From Peptoniphilus vaginalis (GTDB lineage Bacteria; Bacillota; Clostridia; Tissierellales; Peptoniphilaceae): a stretch of 64,000 bases of DNA. Location of the stretch: NCBI RefSeq assembly GCF_900176605.1, contig NZ_FXLP01000004.1, forward strand, positions 310,001 through 374,000. The letters run 5' to 3'. Under the pieces are notes generated by a model. It worked only from the letters and a program-made list of their open reading frames with translations. It ran no database searches and was not told where the DNA came from. The translations under genes and the position numbers were made by a program. Shown piece by piece: positions 37,301-45,905 of the stretch (position 1 is the first letter of the stretch; each line of letters begins with the position of its first letter).

Positions 37301-40300
37301 ACATCAGGCCTAATATTACCATCCTTAGCAAGCAACATTCCCTTAGATCTTGTATAGTTAAGAGCTTGGTTGTACCAAGAGTCTTTTGCGTCCTTAAAAT
37401 CTGCTTTTAAGTTTGATGCAGTGGCATTTTCTAAGACCCAAAGCATTTGAGCAGCTTCAGCTCTTGTGACAGAACTGTCTGGTTTAAATAATCCATTAGG
37501 ATAGCCAGCTATAAAAGATTTTTGAGAAGTCTTTTTAGTATGCTTAACTTTTGTTGGCGAATAATTTTTTGTTAGCCTGTATTCATAATGACCTGTGGAT
37601 TCTGTCTTTGGCTTGGCAATATTTTTATTTGCCTCTTCTTTAATAGGATCTTTTTCTTCTACAATTGAAGTATTGTTATTTTCTGTTGATGGATTTTCAC
37701 TAGGCTTATCTTCAGTCTTTGTGTCATTTAGAAATACAAAGTCAGAGCTTTTTGCATAAATGCCATTAGCAAGTTCTACAGAGAAAACAATTTTTAAAAG
37801 TTCCGTATTTGGGAAGTCTTTTTTTAATTCATTTTCTTTAATACTTATTTCATATTTATTGCTTGTCACAGAAGTCCTATCTTGATTGTTATTTGGAAGC
37901 TTCTTAATGTCATAGTATTTTCCATCTAAAATGTGATCTTCAAATTTTGGAACAGTTGCCCCAGAAGTTGCATCTAAATTTTGTCTTGTTTCATAGGAGT
38001 TTTTATCAATCCTATAAATTGTAAGCTTAGGATAAGCATCTTTAGAAAGATTTTGCAACTCAGAGGAGTAGCTTACTTTTCCGCCATTTAATTGTGCATG
38101 GAGCTTAGTGTTATCATATTTATTAGTTATAACTTTTGAAGATTCTAGATTCATATCTAGCTTAATATTTTTTGTTTGTTCTTCAAACTTATTATTGAAG
38201 TAAGAAACAAGTTCCTTCTTTTCTTCATCGTTAAGACTTGTTTTGTTAGCAAGTTCTTTAGCTTTGTTAATTGCTTCTTTGAAAGCACCTATAGTTGAAG
38301 AATTTTTATCAATATTTACACCTGGTTGATTTAGGGCAGATTTATTTATTGTAATATCATTAATATAATTTTTTGCAGCATTGACACTTTCATCTGAAAT
38401 ATCAACCTCTTTTTCAGGAAGATAAGGTCTTTCTTCCTTTTCTCCCTTATGGAGAACTAACATATATGCAATGTTAGGATTTGAATTTGCAATTGCATCT
38501 AAAATTATTGGAATATAACCAGTGACGTTTATATTAACTGTATCACCAATCTTAATTCCATAAACATAAAGGAAATCACCTTCAACCTTATAGCCTTTTT
38601 GTCCAGGGACTTCATCTTTAACAAGGCTTAACTTTTCCTCTCCAAGTTTAACCTCTCCCTCGCCCTTAGCTAATTTATTTATCCATTCCTTTGAGTCGTC
38701 GCTTTTTCCATTTATTTGTGTTGATTTGTTGTGGAAAGAATTAGTAACAAGCTCAACTCTTTTAAGGAATTTGCCTGGTTTTTTGTCTTCAAAAACAGGT
38801 GGAGTTTCGCCTTCAATTTTATTATCTCCTGATGGATTGATAAGATTACTTCCTATTTTCTTCTCATCTAATATCTTAGGAATAGAACTGTGTCCCCAGA
38901 ACTCAGGATATTCTTCTGCTACTTTGCCGGTTCCATTTTTACCGTTATTGATACTTCCTATAACATTTTTTGTTATTTTAACACTATTTTCCTTTGCAGG
39001 TGTTTCAGTGTTTCCATTTCCACCTCTTAGGTAGGCAGACTTAGTTGAGATTATTCCATCGCCACAAGCAGCGTAGCCACCTTCTCCAGTTTGACCAGTT
39101 CCACCCATAAGGGCAAGACCTCCGTCACCTAAAACTTTACCCTTATTTTTAAGAACAAGGGCATTACCACCACGAGATGTAGTTGCAGCGGTTCCACCAC
39201 CATATACATAAAGATTTGAATCCTTTAAGACAGTAAGAGATCCACCATCAATTTCCATACCAGTTTGACCCCTATAAGGCAATCCATTTGCTTCACTTCC
39301 TGTTGGAGATTCATCTCCTTTTACAAAAACATTTCCCTTTATAAAGGCCTTACCCTTAACAAGGACAACAGGTCTTGTATTTTTTATAGCCTTATTGGCA
39401 TCTGTCAAATTATTTGTATTTGAATAAATATAAGAGCTTTCCAAAACCGCTCCATCCTTTAGGATGATTTGTCCTTGGATAGATGATCCAGAAACAACTT
39501 TTGCACCTGAAGATTTTCCAAGTTCACCTTTAAAAGTTCCCTTAGGATCGTAGTTTATCCTAAGTCTACCGCCATCAACGGTTATTCTTCCATAAATTGA
39601 TGAATCATGAACATTTAAAGTAGCACCTTTTTTTACAATTATATTTACTCCAGAGAAGACCTTCATATTTACAAGTGTAAGATTAGTTCCTTCTTCTAGG
39701 ATGAAATTTTGAATAGGAATTCTTTCTTCATCAGGTCTATATTGGAATTTCTCTCTATTTGGATTTTCACTTATTGGCAAAATCAATCCTAATTGTCCAT
39801 AGGTTCCACTTTCATGAGATCCTAGCCATAGATTTATGTTCTTGGGAACAGTAAAAGATTGATTAGCTCCCTTATTATTTTCATTGAAATAACCAATATA
39901 CCAAGGTTCTTGATTGAATAAGACCTTGTTATTTTGAGTTGTTTTAAGTTTTGTATTTACATCCTTCATTACCTTATCTAGGTAAGTTGATTTTATATCA
40001 GAAACAGAGAACCAAGCAGCATTACTAGTAGCTCTTCTTCCATATATATCAACTAGTTCTACCTTTACAGGATAGTCACCAACATTTTTTGGTTCACCTG
40101 CTAGGGTAATTGAAGAGTCCGAAGCGTTAAAGTTAGCTTTCATTCCAGACTTAGGGTCTAAAGTTATTTTTGTTAAGCCCTTATCAACTTCTATATCAGA
40201 TTTGGAAAGTTCTTTCCAAGCTTTTGGATCAGGAGCTTGGTTTTCTTCGGTTATTTGACCATAGACTTTTATGTCGGAGTTCTTGTTGTCACTTGCAGCT

Positions 40301-40782
40301 CCAGTTGATGCACTTACTGCATCATACTTTCTTTGTCCCACAAGAGCACCCTCAAAATAACCCTCTAACTTTAAGTGAATTTTTCCCTTTGGTGGATGTG
40401 CTAGGTCTATGCTTTTGCACTTGCCATCCTTTAGGATAAAATGAAGCTTTCTTCCATCATTTAGCTCAAGAGTTATAGTATGTTTGTTCTTAATAGGTGG
40501 TATGTAAAGTTTTTCTCCTTCAATGGAGTATCCTTTTTTCCCACTAACCCATCCAAAGCTGGCCTTATTCATTTTTTCATGAATAAACACCGTGTCGGTC
40601 TTTACTCCTTTAATTTCTTTAATAAGACTTTTTGGCTCTATGGAGAATTCCATGTAGTCATTATTCTGATGTTCTAGTTTTAAACTTACTTTTTTGTCAT
40701 TTGTAGCTTGTGCAAATACACTTATTGAATTGAATAAAAGCGTTAAGCACAAGATAAAAATCACAGATGTTTTTTTAATCAT
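34384..40782 (-). CDS. large secreted SLH protein with beta-helix-like and tandem repeat regions
   Basis: 2132-aa surface protein. A signal peptide is evident (MIKKTSVIFILCLTLLF, cleavage near VFA-Q). Residues about 310-640 alternate short strands with Gly/Asn turns (LNVHDSSIYGRITVDGG, LILKDGA-type runs), as in right-handed beta-helix proteins. Three SLH motifs lie in the middle, about residues 1060-1275 (VTRAEAAQML, MTRGEFVRML, VTRAETVTML), an unusual place. A helical stretch follows (about 1420-1580, FIVAR-like Lys/Glu/Leu pattern), then two nearly identical 216-residue units and a third partial unit at the C-terminus that carries strand repeats like those of hemoblobin-type or S-layer-associated binding modules (VEVPGYKDVFVRA). 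The start is fixed by GGGAGG 5 nt before the ATG. Function is probably adhesion or ligand binding at the cell wall (inference). Confidence 0.88.
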   Translation of the reverse strand: MIKKTSVIFILCLTLLFNSISVFAQATNDKKVSLKLEHQNNDYMEFSIEPKSLIKEIKGVKTDTVFIHEKMNKASFGWVSGKKGYSIEGEKLYIPPIKNKHTITLELNDGRKLHFILKDGKCKSIDLAHPPKGKIHLKLEGYFEGALVGQRKYDAVSASTGAASDNKNSDIKVYGQITEENQAPDPKAWKELSKSDIEVDKGLTKITLDPKSGMKANFNASDSSITLAGEPKNVGDYPVKVELVDIYGRRATSNAAWFSVSDIKSTYLDKVMKDVNTKLKTTQNNKVLFNQEPWYIGYFNENNKGANQSFTVPKNINLWLGSHESGTYGQLGLILPISENPNREKFQYRPDEERIPIQNFILEEGTNLTLVNMKVFSGVNIIVKKGATLNVHDSSIYGRITVDGGRLRINYDPKGTFKGELGKSSGAKVVSGSSIQGQIILKDGAVLESSYIYSNTNNLTDANKAIKNTRPVVLVKGKAFIKGNVFVKGDESPTGSEANGLPYRGQTGMEIDGGSLTVLKDSNLYVYGGGTAATTSRGGNALVLKNKGKVLGDGGLALMGGTGQTGEGGYAACGDGIISTKSAYLRGGNGNTETPAKENSVKITKNVIGSINNGKNGTGKVAEEYPEFWGHSSIPKILDEKKIGSNLINPSGDNKIEGETPPVFEDKKPGKFLKRVELVTNSFHNKSTQINGKSDDSKEWINKLAKGEGEVKLGEEKLSLVKDEVPGQKGYKVEGDFLYVYGIKIGDTVNINVTGYIPIILDAIANSNPNIAYMLVLHKGEKEERPYLPEKEVDISDESVNAAKNYINDITINKSALNQPGVNIDKNSSTIGAFKEAINKAKELANKTSLNDEEKKELVSYFNNKFEEQTKNIKLDMNLESSKVITNKYDNTKLHAQLNGGKVSYSSELQNLSKDAYPKLTIYRIDKNSYETRQNLDATSGATVPKFEDHILDGKYYDIKKLPNNNQDRTSVTSNKYEISIKENELKKDFPNTELLKIVFSVELANGIYAKSSDFVFLNDTKTEDKPSENPSTENNNTSIVEEKDPIKEEANKNIAKPKTESTGHYEYRLTKNYSPTKVKHTKKTSQKSFIAGYPNGLFKPDSSVTRAEAAQMLWVLENATASNLKADFKDAKDSWYNQALNYTRSKGMLLAKDGNIRPDVPMTRGEFVRMLYPLLADKSGGPRFNDIAGHEFEAAILRASANGIIKGYPDGSFKPDGKVTRAETVTMLNKLSNRYLTLDDLKKNNSKIKEFSDVKKSHWAYLQIMSAVNYPIINEVTETYYTYKDGYEESWDKVWVENSNEVSEDKNQNNKPDSNAKKDYIESKLDDKTSNVNIEGKFTKDAKLVVVDKSTTKDGKLTITIPETILKDYKTLKPEPNKSYEIVKSLDIKVLGDYQGKLKISLPLGEENNGRRAIIKHLSKDGLKTYTSTVENASVSFEVDSLSPFVVIVEKDKVDKELVNLKKQLQEKIDLAKAKEETKFTKKSFDALKTEIEKANSLKDSNDKEALKVALKDLQNSLDSLIKLGDSSILEKRLIEAFNLTKDESYTEDSRKTLNNFLNRFPGYNFDNVTEDDIKHELKLVEEAIAKLVKKPSQVMVEVLINKGGSSSVNLKGILGKTFADLTSPSGSYKIEDPSMSGKVFLGWKINDGLELLSSESLNAKVLTQDMVKDGKIKISAEFKDEVKPSQEDAKTPKFISSTKKYFALVIDPSDDDTIAWLNLLKGSTVNVSRYPSGEKLNSIPRYSTETGYYVFTNSSLVVSGINIGDIVKVEVPGYKDVFVRAEKYSYSYNLVQIENPEKKEGSEPKPAPKVSVEVLVNKGGSSSVNLKGILGKTFADLTSDSGRYKIENPSMSGKVFLGWKINDNPELLSSEALNAKVLTQDMVKDGKIKISAEFKDEVKPSQEDAKTPKFISSTKKYFALVIDPSDEDTITWLNLLKGSTVSLSRYPSGEKLNSIPRYSTETGYYVFTNSSLVVSGINIGDIVKVEVPGYKDVFVRAEKYSYSYNLVQIENPEKKENNKPNTQLKKIIFAESDNLKIRLKKDYPDNGVWLSQIVEKAIIKKLENNTYVDLNKRDVSIYNKSSNKSITINKIKAGDIIKISLDGFEDVYLRAVKYGDNSYKLVQIEKPTSN
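34724..35993 (-). repeat. near-identical 648-bp tandem duplication inside the SLH gene
   Basis: Two units of 648 bp (216 codons) follow each other head to tail, starting at VEVL(I/V)NKGGSSSV and ending at ENPEKKE. The DNA is almost identical between copies, with only scattered substitutions (for example DGLELL against DNPELL, and TVNVS against TVSLS). A third, diverged end unit lies downstream toward 34384. The similarity implies recent duplication or ongoing gene conversion, and a locus able to change copy number. Confidence 0.9.
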
Positions 40783-40947
40783 TGTGTCCTCCCTAAATTG
40801 ATAAATATTATCGGTAGATATTTTAGCAAAATTATTTTTTGTAAGCAATAAATATAAAAGCATCTTAAAAAATTTTTAGACATTTATAATTTGATTCCGT
40901 ATGACTAATAGAATATAAGCTTCTTTTAAGAAAAAATAAGAAAATAG

Positions 40948-40956
40948 TGGTACAAT
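40948..40956 (+). promoter_or_regulatory. extended -10 promoter of the hydrolase-mprF operon
   Basis: TGGTACAAT, a TGn-extended -10, about 35 nt before the ATG. The -35 is poor. Confidence 0.45.
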
Positions 40957-40990
40957 AGGTCAAGTAGAGAGGGACGAGTGAGGTGATGGT

Positions 40991-41707
40991 ATGGAAAAAT
41001 TTATTAGAGTTCGCGACGGTGCAAGGATTTTTGTAAAAATTCTTGGAGAGGGCGAGGACCTTCTTCTCCTTCATGGCAACGGCGACGATTCCAATTTTTT
41101 TGAAAAGCAAATAAAGGAATTTAAAAAAATTTACAGAGTAATCGCCATGGATACAAGAGGTCACGGGAAGAGTGACAGGTCTAAGGACTTAAATATGGAG
41201 GACCTATCTCTTGATGTCCTAGATGTCTTGGACTTTTTAAAAATTAATAAGATAAACCTTCTTGGCTTTTCTGATGGAGCAAATCTTGCCCTAACCTTTG
41301 CCAAGAATTTTCCAAATAGGGTTAAAAGACTTATTTTAAATTCTCCCAACAAAGAATTTTCTCAAGTCAAGTTGATACCAAGGATTTTATCTTATATTTT
41401 TTACTACAACTTATTGTTTTTATCCAAGATCTTCACAAGTCTTGAATATTATTTCTCTGTCTACTCATTGATTTTCTCTAAGCTAAAGATAAAGGACTCG
41501 GACTACGAGAAGTTTGACTTCCCAGTTTTGATTTTGGCTGGAGAAAGGGACTTAATTTATCTTGAGAATTTTTATAAAATTGCTAAAAAAATAAAAAAAT
41601 CTAAATTATACATTATAAAAAATCACGGTCACAAGGTTGCCAGGTCAAACCCCAAGGAGTACAACAAGGTGGTCCTTGATTTTTTAAAAAAAGAGGTGAA
41701 GAAATGA
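40991..41707 (+). CDS. alpha/beta hydrolase coupled to mprF
   Basis: 238-aa alpha/beta hydrolase. Seen: the LLLLHGNGDD oxyanion region, DTRGHGKSD, the nucleophile elbow GFSDGA, an acid in LAGERDLIY, and the C-terminal His in KNHGHKV. No signal peptide. AGGTG is 7 nt before the ATG. Its stop overlaps the mprF start (ATGA), so it is translated with the lipid-modifying enzyme. A role on aminoacyl-lipids or fatty acyl groups is attractive but not shown by sequence. Confidence 0.83.
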   Translation: MEKFIRVRDGARIFVKILGEGEDLLLLHGNGDDSNFFEKQIKEFKKIYRVIAMDTRGHGKSDRSKDLNMEDLSLDVLDVLDFLKINKINLLGFSDGANLALTFAKNFPNRVKRLILNSPNKEFSQVKLIPRILSYIFYYNLLFLSKIFTSLEYYFSVYSLIFSKLKIKDSDYEKFDFPVLILAGERDLIYLENFYKIAKKIKKSKLYIIKNHGHKVARSNPKEYNKVVLDFLKKEVKK

Positions 41708-44223
41708 AGAATTTAAAAAAAATATTATCTTGGATAAGACCCATCTTCCTTGGCGGGGTCATATTACTTGTTGTCCTTGAATTTACAAAACTAAGAAGGG
41801 AGATTTCCTTAGAAGAAATTTCAGCAATCTTTCATCAACTTTCCTTGGTAAAAGTTTTTGCTATGGGAGTCTTGGGTTTTCTTGCCGTATCCCCAATGAT
41901 ATTTTATGATATCTTGTTAAGTGACTTTTTGAAACTCGACAGGAAAAAGTCTTACATAATCAAAAGGTCTATTACAGTTAACTCCTTTAACAACTTAATA
42001 GGCTTTGGCGGAGTTATAAATCTTGGTCTTAGGATAAGATACTATGGACAGGGCAAGGAGGACAAAAATCTTTTAAAGTTTTTAGTTAAGTCCCTCTTGT
42101 TTGACATAGCTGGTCTATCAATCTGGGCATTCTTGTCCCTAATTTATATACTCATATCAAGAGAGGAAGTTCTCCTTCACTATAGCCCTTGGCTTTTTGG
42201 AGCAATCCTCTACTATCCAGTTTTGTTTTTTGTTTCAAAATTTAAAAATGATGGAGATTTTTCCATTTCCAAAAAATATGCAAGAGACGTGTCCTTGGTT
42301 TCTCTTGTTGAATGGACCTGTGCAAGTCTTTTCTTCTACACAATAGGACTTTTTCTTGGTGTAAGACTCAGTGTATTTAAGGTCATTGGAGTTTTTGTAA
42401 TTGGATGCATCCTTGGTCTTGCTTCCTTTATACCAGGTGGTTTGGGATCCTTTGAACTTGTTATCTTGGGTGCCTTAAAGTCCTTTGGTATTGAAACAGA
42501 TTTAATTTTATCTTGGCTTCTCTTGTACAGACTCTTTTACTACATCTTTCCCTTTATGCTTGGTGCAGTATTTTTTGTTCATGATTTGGGATCTATCTTT
42601 GATGAGAAGAATGACAAAATTCCCTCTAGAATAATAAAGTCTTTGGGTCTTGATCTCTTTTCTCTCATGCTCTACCTTGGCGGGGCCTTTATGATTTTTT
42701 CATCCACAATTCCCGACGAGTTGTCAAAGTTTCATTGGCTTAGAAACTTTTCTCCCATAAATGCCAACTTGCTCTACCAATTTCCAAGCATAATCTTTGG
42801 GCTTGCCTTTATTATTTTGGGACGAGCCAAGAGGGAAAGAGTGAAGAGGGCAGGAATACTAAGTATAATAATTTTGAGCCTAGCCTTAATTTATTCAATC
42901 TTTTCAGGCTTTGGCTTAATTGAAATTTTATACATCTTAATATTAATTTACCTTGGTGTAAAAACTAAAGACGTGGCAACAAGAGAGCAATTTGTTTACT
43001 CACCAGAGACCCTTACCCTGGACCTACTTGTCCTTGCATCAATCTCTCTTGTGACAATTTATTTTGTGGCTTTAAATTATAGGCTCACTCCCCTAAACTA
43101 CAAGGATTTTCTCTTGATTCCCTTTGAAAGGTCCTTCCTCAACTTTTTCTTCTTCTTCTTGATTTTAATTTTTATAATGAAGACCTTGATAGGATATTTA
43201 AAGGGCGAAAGAGTTAAGCTAGGTGAAGAGCTAGACATAGATAAGGTCATGAAGATTTTATCAGACTACGAGTCTGGACCAGAAGCTCCCCTTGCCCTAG
43301 TTGGTGATAAGAAAATTTATTACTATGAAGAAGAGGGTCAGGCAACTTGTGGTATATCCCTTTACACCTACTGGGATAGGGTTATTGTCATGGGGTCACC
43401 CTTTGGCAAGAAGGAGGACTACAAGAAGCTACTTGAAAAATTTGTAAGTGATGCAGACCTATATGGTTACAAGGCAATTTTTTATGAAGTTGGAGAAGAA
43501 GAAACTATTAAGCTTCATGACTTTGGCTTCTCCTTTATAAAGTTTGGTGAAACTGCATCCATTGACCTAGAAGAATTTAGTTTGGAGGGTCGTGACCACA
43601 AGTCACAAAGAAATGTAATGTCAAAATTTGAAAAGAACTCTTACAGTTTTGAAGTAGTAAGTGGTCCCTTTGACAAGGACTTCTTAGATACTCTTGAAGA
43701 GATTTCAAATGACTGGCTTGGAGGAAGAAGGGAAAAGGGATTTTCTCTTGGCTACTTTGACAGGGACTATCTAGGCCTTTGTGACATGGCAATAGTAAAA
43801 GATGCAGATGGAAAGATCCTTGCCTTTGCAAATATTATGCCCCACCCTGGAGATACCTGGGCAACAATTGACCTCATGAGGTATTATAGAGAGGGAACTC
43901 CCAACAGTATTATGGAATATTTATTTTTAAATCTCTTCCTCTACTTTAAGGACAAGGGTAAAAAATATTTTGAAATGGGTATGGCACCACTCTCCAATGT
44001 TGGAATCAATAGCAACAGTTTTGTGGAAGAAAAGATTGCTTACTTGGTCTATAAGTTTGGCTACAAGTTCTATTCCTTTGAAGGTCTACGAGCTTACAAG
44101 GAGAAGTTCAAGCCTATCTGGGAACCAATTTATCTTTCCTATCCACAGAAGTCTTGGCTTCTTTACACAATGTTTGCCATCTTTATGGTGGATAGCTTGG
44201 CGGCAAAGAAGAAGGAAGAATAA
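41704..44223 (+). CDS. mprF: phosphatidylglycerol lysyltransferase MprF-like
   Basis: 839-aa membrane enzyme. The N-terminal half (to about residue 490) has 12 or more hydrophobic helices (LPG synthase/flippase part). The C-terminal 330 residues form the DUF2156 transferase domain, with VIVMGSPFGKK and DLMRYYREGTPNSIMEYLF blocks. The family moves lysine (or alanine) from aminoacyl-tRNA to phosphatidylglycerol and flips the product outward, which lowers surface negative charge and gives resistance to cationic peptides. Length matches full MprF (about 840). It overlaps the upstream hydrolase by 4 nt. Which amino acid is used cannot be read here. Confidence 0.9.
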   Translation: MKNLKKILSWIRPIFLGGVILLVVLEFTKLRREISLEEISAIFHQLSLVKVFAMGVLGFLAVSPMIFYDILLSDFLKLDRKKSYIIKRSITVNSFNNLIGFGGVINLGLRIRYYGQGKEDKNLLKFLVKSLLFDIAGLSIWAFLSLIYILISREEVLLHYSPWLFGAILYYPVLFFVSKFKNDGDFSISKKYARDVSLVSLVEWTCASLFFYTIGLFLGVRLSVFKVIGVFVIGCILGLASFIPGGLGSFELVILGALKSFGIETDLILSWLLLYRLFYYIFPFMLGAVFFVHDLGSIFDEKNDKIPSRIIKSLGLDLFSLMLYLGGAFMIFSSTIPDELSKFHWLRNFSPINANLLYQFPSIIFGLAFIILGRAKRERVKRAGILSIIILSLALIYSIFSGFGLIEILYILILIYLGVKTKDVATREQFVYSPETLTLDLLVLASISLVTIYFVALNYRLTPLNYKDFLLIPFERSFLNFFFFFLILIFIMKTLIGYLKGERVKLGEELDIDKVMKILSDYESGPEAPLALVGDKKIYYYEEEGQATCGISLYTYWDRVIVMGSPFGKKEDYKKLLEKFVSDADLYGYKAIFYEVGEEETIKLHDFGFSFIKFGETASIDLEEFSLEGRDHKSQRNVMSKFEKNSYSFEVVSGPFDKDFLDTLEEISNDWLGGRREKGFSLGYFDRDYLGLCDMAIVKDADGKILAFANIMPHPGDTWATIDLMRYYREGTPNSIMEYLFLNLFLYFKDKGKKYFEMGMAPLSNVGINSNSFVEEKIAYLVYKFGYKFYSFEGLRAYKEKFKPIWEPIYLSYPQKSWLLYTMFAIFMVDSLAAKKKEE

Positions 44224-44307
44224 AATTATTTTTAGAAGCTTATAAGAAAAAACTTGTTAAGACCTAGATAATAATTAATCAAGAAAAATTTAAAATTCAA
44301 ATGTATT

Positions 44308-44337
44308 TTCACAATATAAAAAAATTTATGATATAAT
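44308..44337 (+). promoter_or_regulatory. promoter of the purF leader
   Basis: TTCACA and TATAAT with an 18-nt spacer; a TGA before the -10 gives an extended -10. Transcription would begin near 44345, just ahead of the leader ORF. Confidence 0.6.
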
Positions 44338-44367
44338 TAATTCATTACATTATGGAGGTTATTAGCT

Positions 44368-44478
44368 ATGTTGTCATATCCTATGAATTCAAAATTATTT
44401 AGGGATAAATTTCACAGCCTTATAGACTCTATATTTGCGACTAATTTTTTAATATGTATTTTTGGCTCATCTTTTTGA
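44368..44478 (+). CDS. 36-aa leader ORF upstream of purF
   Basis: ATG ORF of 36 codons (MLSYPMNSKLF to FGSSF) with GGAGG 9 nt upstream. Its stop codon falls inside the intrinsic terminator hairpin that separates it from purF, the arrangement expected of an attenuator leader peptide. No run of one regulatory amino acid is seen; the peptide has several Ser, Phe and Ile residues. It may act through its translation, not its product. It could also be a chance ORF within a structured leader. Confidence 0.4.
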   Translation: MLSYPMNSKLFRDKFHSLIDSIFATNFLICIFGSSF

Positions 44479-44489
44479 TGAGCTTTTTT
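44464..44489 (+). terminator. leader terminator (attenuator) before purF
   Basis: GCTCATC and GATGAGC form a perfect stem with a TTTTT loop, followed by six Ts. It lies between the promoter and purF, so transcripts must read through it to reach purFL. Confidence 0.85.
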
Positions 44490-44502
44490 AATTGGAGGAA
44501 GA

Positions 44503-44544
44503 ATGGAAGATTTTTATTTTAGGAAGGACGAGGTGGAAGAATAA
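44503..44544 (+). CDS. 13-aa ORF coupled to purF
   Basis: ATG ORF of 13 codons (MEDFYFRKDEVEE) with GGAGG 4 nt upstream. Its TAA overlaps the purF ATG by 1 nt (TAATG), the geometry of translational coupling. purF also has its own GAGGTGG 8 nt upstream, within this ORF, so it may be incidental. Confidence 0.3.
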   Translation: MEDFYFRKDEVEE

Positions 44545-45905
44545 TGTGTGGCGTTATTGGGATATACTCACAAAATGATGTGAGTAAGAAATTATTTTAC
44601 GGACTCAACTCCCTTCAACACAGGGGACAAGAAGCATCAGGTATTTGCGTTTTTAATGGCAAGGACATGATATTAGACAAGGATATGGGACTTGTCTATG
44701 ACAACTTTGATGAGGAAAGTTTTTTAAAGCTAAAGGGAAATGTTGGTATAGGTCATGTTCGTTATGCAACAGCAGGTGGATCCTATAAGTACAACTCACA
44801 ACCCCTACTTGCCTTTTCAAAGAACAGGGAGTTTGCCCTAGCTCACAATGGAAATCTTGTGAACCATCAATCTATTAGGGATGAACTTGAAGATGAAGGT
44901 ATGCTTTTTCAAACTGCTATTGACACGGAAGTTATCCTTTCATTAGTTGCAAAATATTACAAGGGCGACATAGTGGAAGCAGTTAAGAAAACTATGGCAA
45001 GGATAAAGGGTGCCTACAGTGTTGTAATGCTTTTTGAAGACAAGTTAATTGCCTTTAGGGACCCAAATGGTTTTAGACCACTTCTTATTGGAAGGGCAAA
45101 AAATGGAGAAGTAATAATTGCTTCTGAAAATGCTCCTCTTGAAATTATTGGAACTGATGCCATAAGAAATGTTGAACCTTCAGAAATTATTGTTGTGGAT
45201 AAGGATGGAATTCACTCAGACTATTTTGAAAAAGATGAAAAGAAGCACTGCATCTTTGAGTATGTTTACTTTGCAAGAACTGACGCTACCTTAGATGGGG
45301 TTAACTCCTACAACTTTAGGAGAAGGTGTGGGGAAATTTTATCAAGAGAAGCTCCTATTGAGGCAGACCTTGTAATTGCAGTTCCCGACTCTGGTACTCC
45401 AGCAGCCATGGGTTATGCCCAAGAATCTGGGATTCCTTTTGCCGAAGGTCTTGTAAAGAACAGGTATATGGGAAGGACCTTTATAAAACCAACTGCTGAA
45501 GAAAGAGAGCTTTCTGTAAAATTAAAACTCAACCCTCTTGAAACTGTTTTAAAGGGAAAGAAAATTATCCTAGTTGATGACTCCATTGTAAGAGGAACAA
45601 CTTCCAAAAATCTTATCAAGAGAATGAAAAAGGCTGGAGCCAAGGAAGTCCACATGAGAATAGTTTCTCCTCCAGTAAAGTTCCCTTGCTACTATGGAAT
45701 TGACACACCTTCCAGACAAAAACTTATTGCTGCAAATTATTCTGTGGAAGAAATGAGGAAGAAGATTGGAGCAGATTCCCTTGCCTTTATATCTATGGAG
45801 GGAATGTTAAATGCTACTTTGATGAAAGAAAATAAATTCTGCGAAGCTTGCTTTAATGGAACTTACGCAGTGGAGCCAAAGGAGTTAGTTCAAGATGAAA
45901 AATAA
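44544..45905 (+). CDS. purF: amidophosphoribosyltransferase
   Basis: 453-aa first enzyme of de novo purine synthesis: PRPP plus glutamine gives phosphoribosylamine. The mature protein would start at Cys2 (MCGVIG), the glutaminase nucleophile, with no propeptide. LVDDSIVRGTT is the PRPP loop. Cysteines in KKHCIF, KFPCYYG and FCEACF match the 4Fe-4S cluster ligands of the Bacillus-type enzyme. The start overlaps a 13-codon ORF by 1 nt. purL follows with an 11-bp overlap. Expression is probably set at the leader terminator upstream. Confidence 0.93.
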   Translation: MCGVIGIYSQNDVSKKLFYGLNSLQHRGQEASGICVFNGKDMILDKDMGLVYDNFDEESFLKLKGNVGIGHVRYATAGGSYKYNSQPLLAFSKNREFALAHNGNLVNHQSIRDELEDEGMLFQTAIDTEVILSLVAKYYKGDIVEAVKKTMARIKGAYSVVMLFEDKLIAFRDPNGFRPLLIGRAKNGEVIIASENAPLEIIGTDAIRNVEPSEIIVVDKDGIHSDYFEKDEKKHCIFEYVYFARTDATLDGVNSYNFRRRCGEILSREAPIEADLVIAVPDSGTPAAMGYAQESGIPFAEGLVKNRYMGRTFIKPTAEERELSVKLKLNPLETVLKGKKIILVDDSIVRGTTSKNLIKRMKKAGAKEVHMRIVSPPVKFPCYYGIDTPSRQKLIAANYSVEEMRKKIGADSLAFISMEGMLNATLMKENKFCEACFNGTYAVEPKELVQDEK

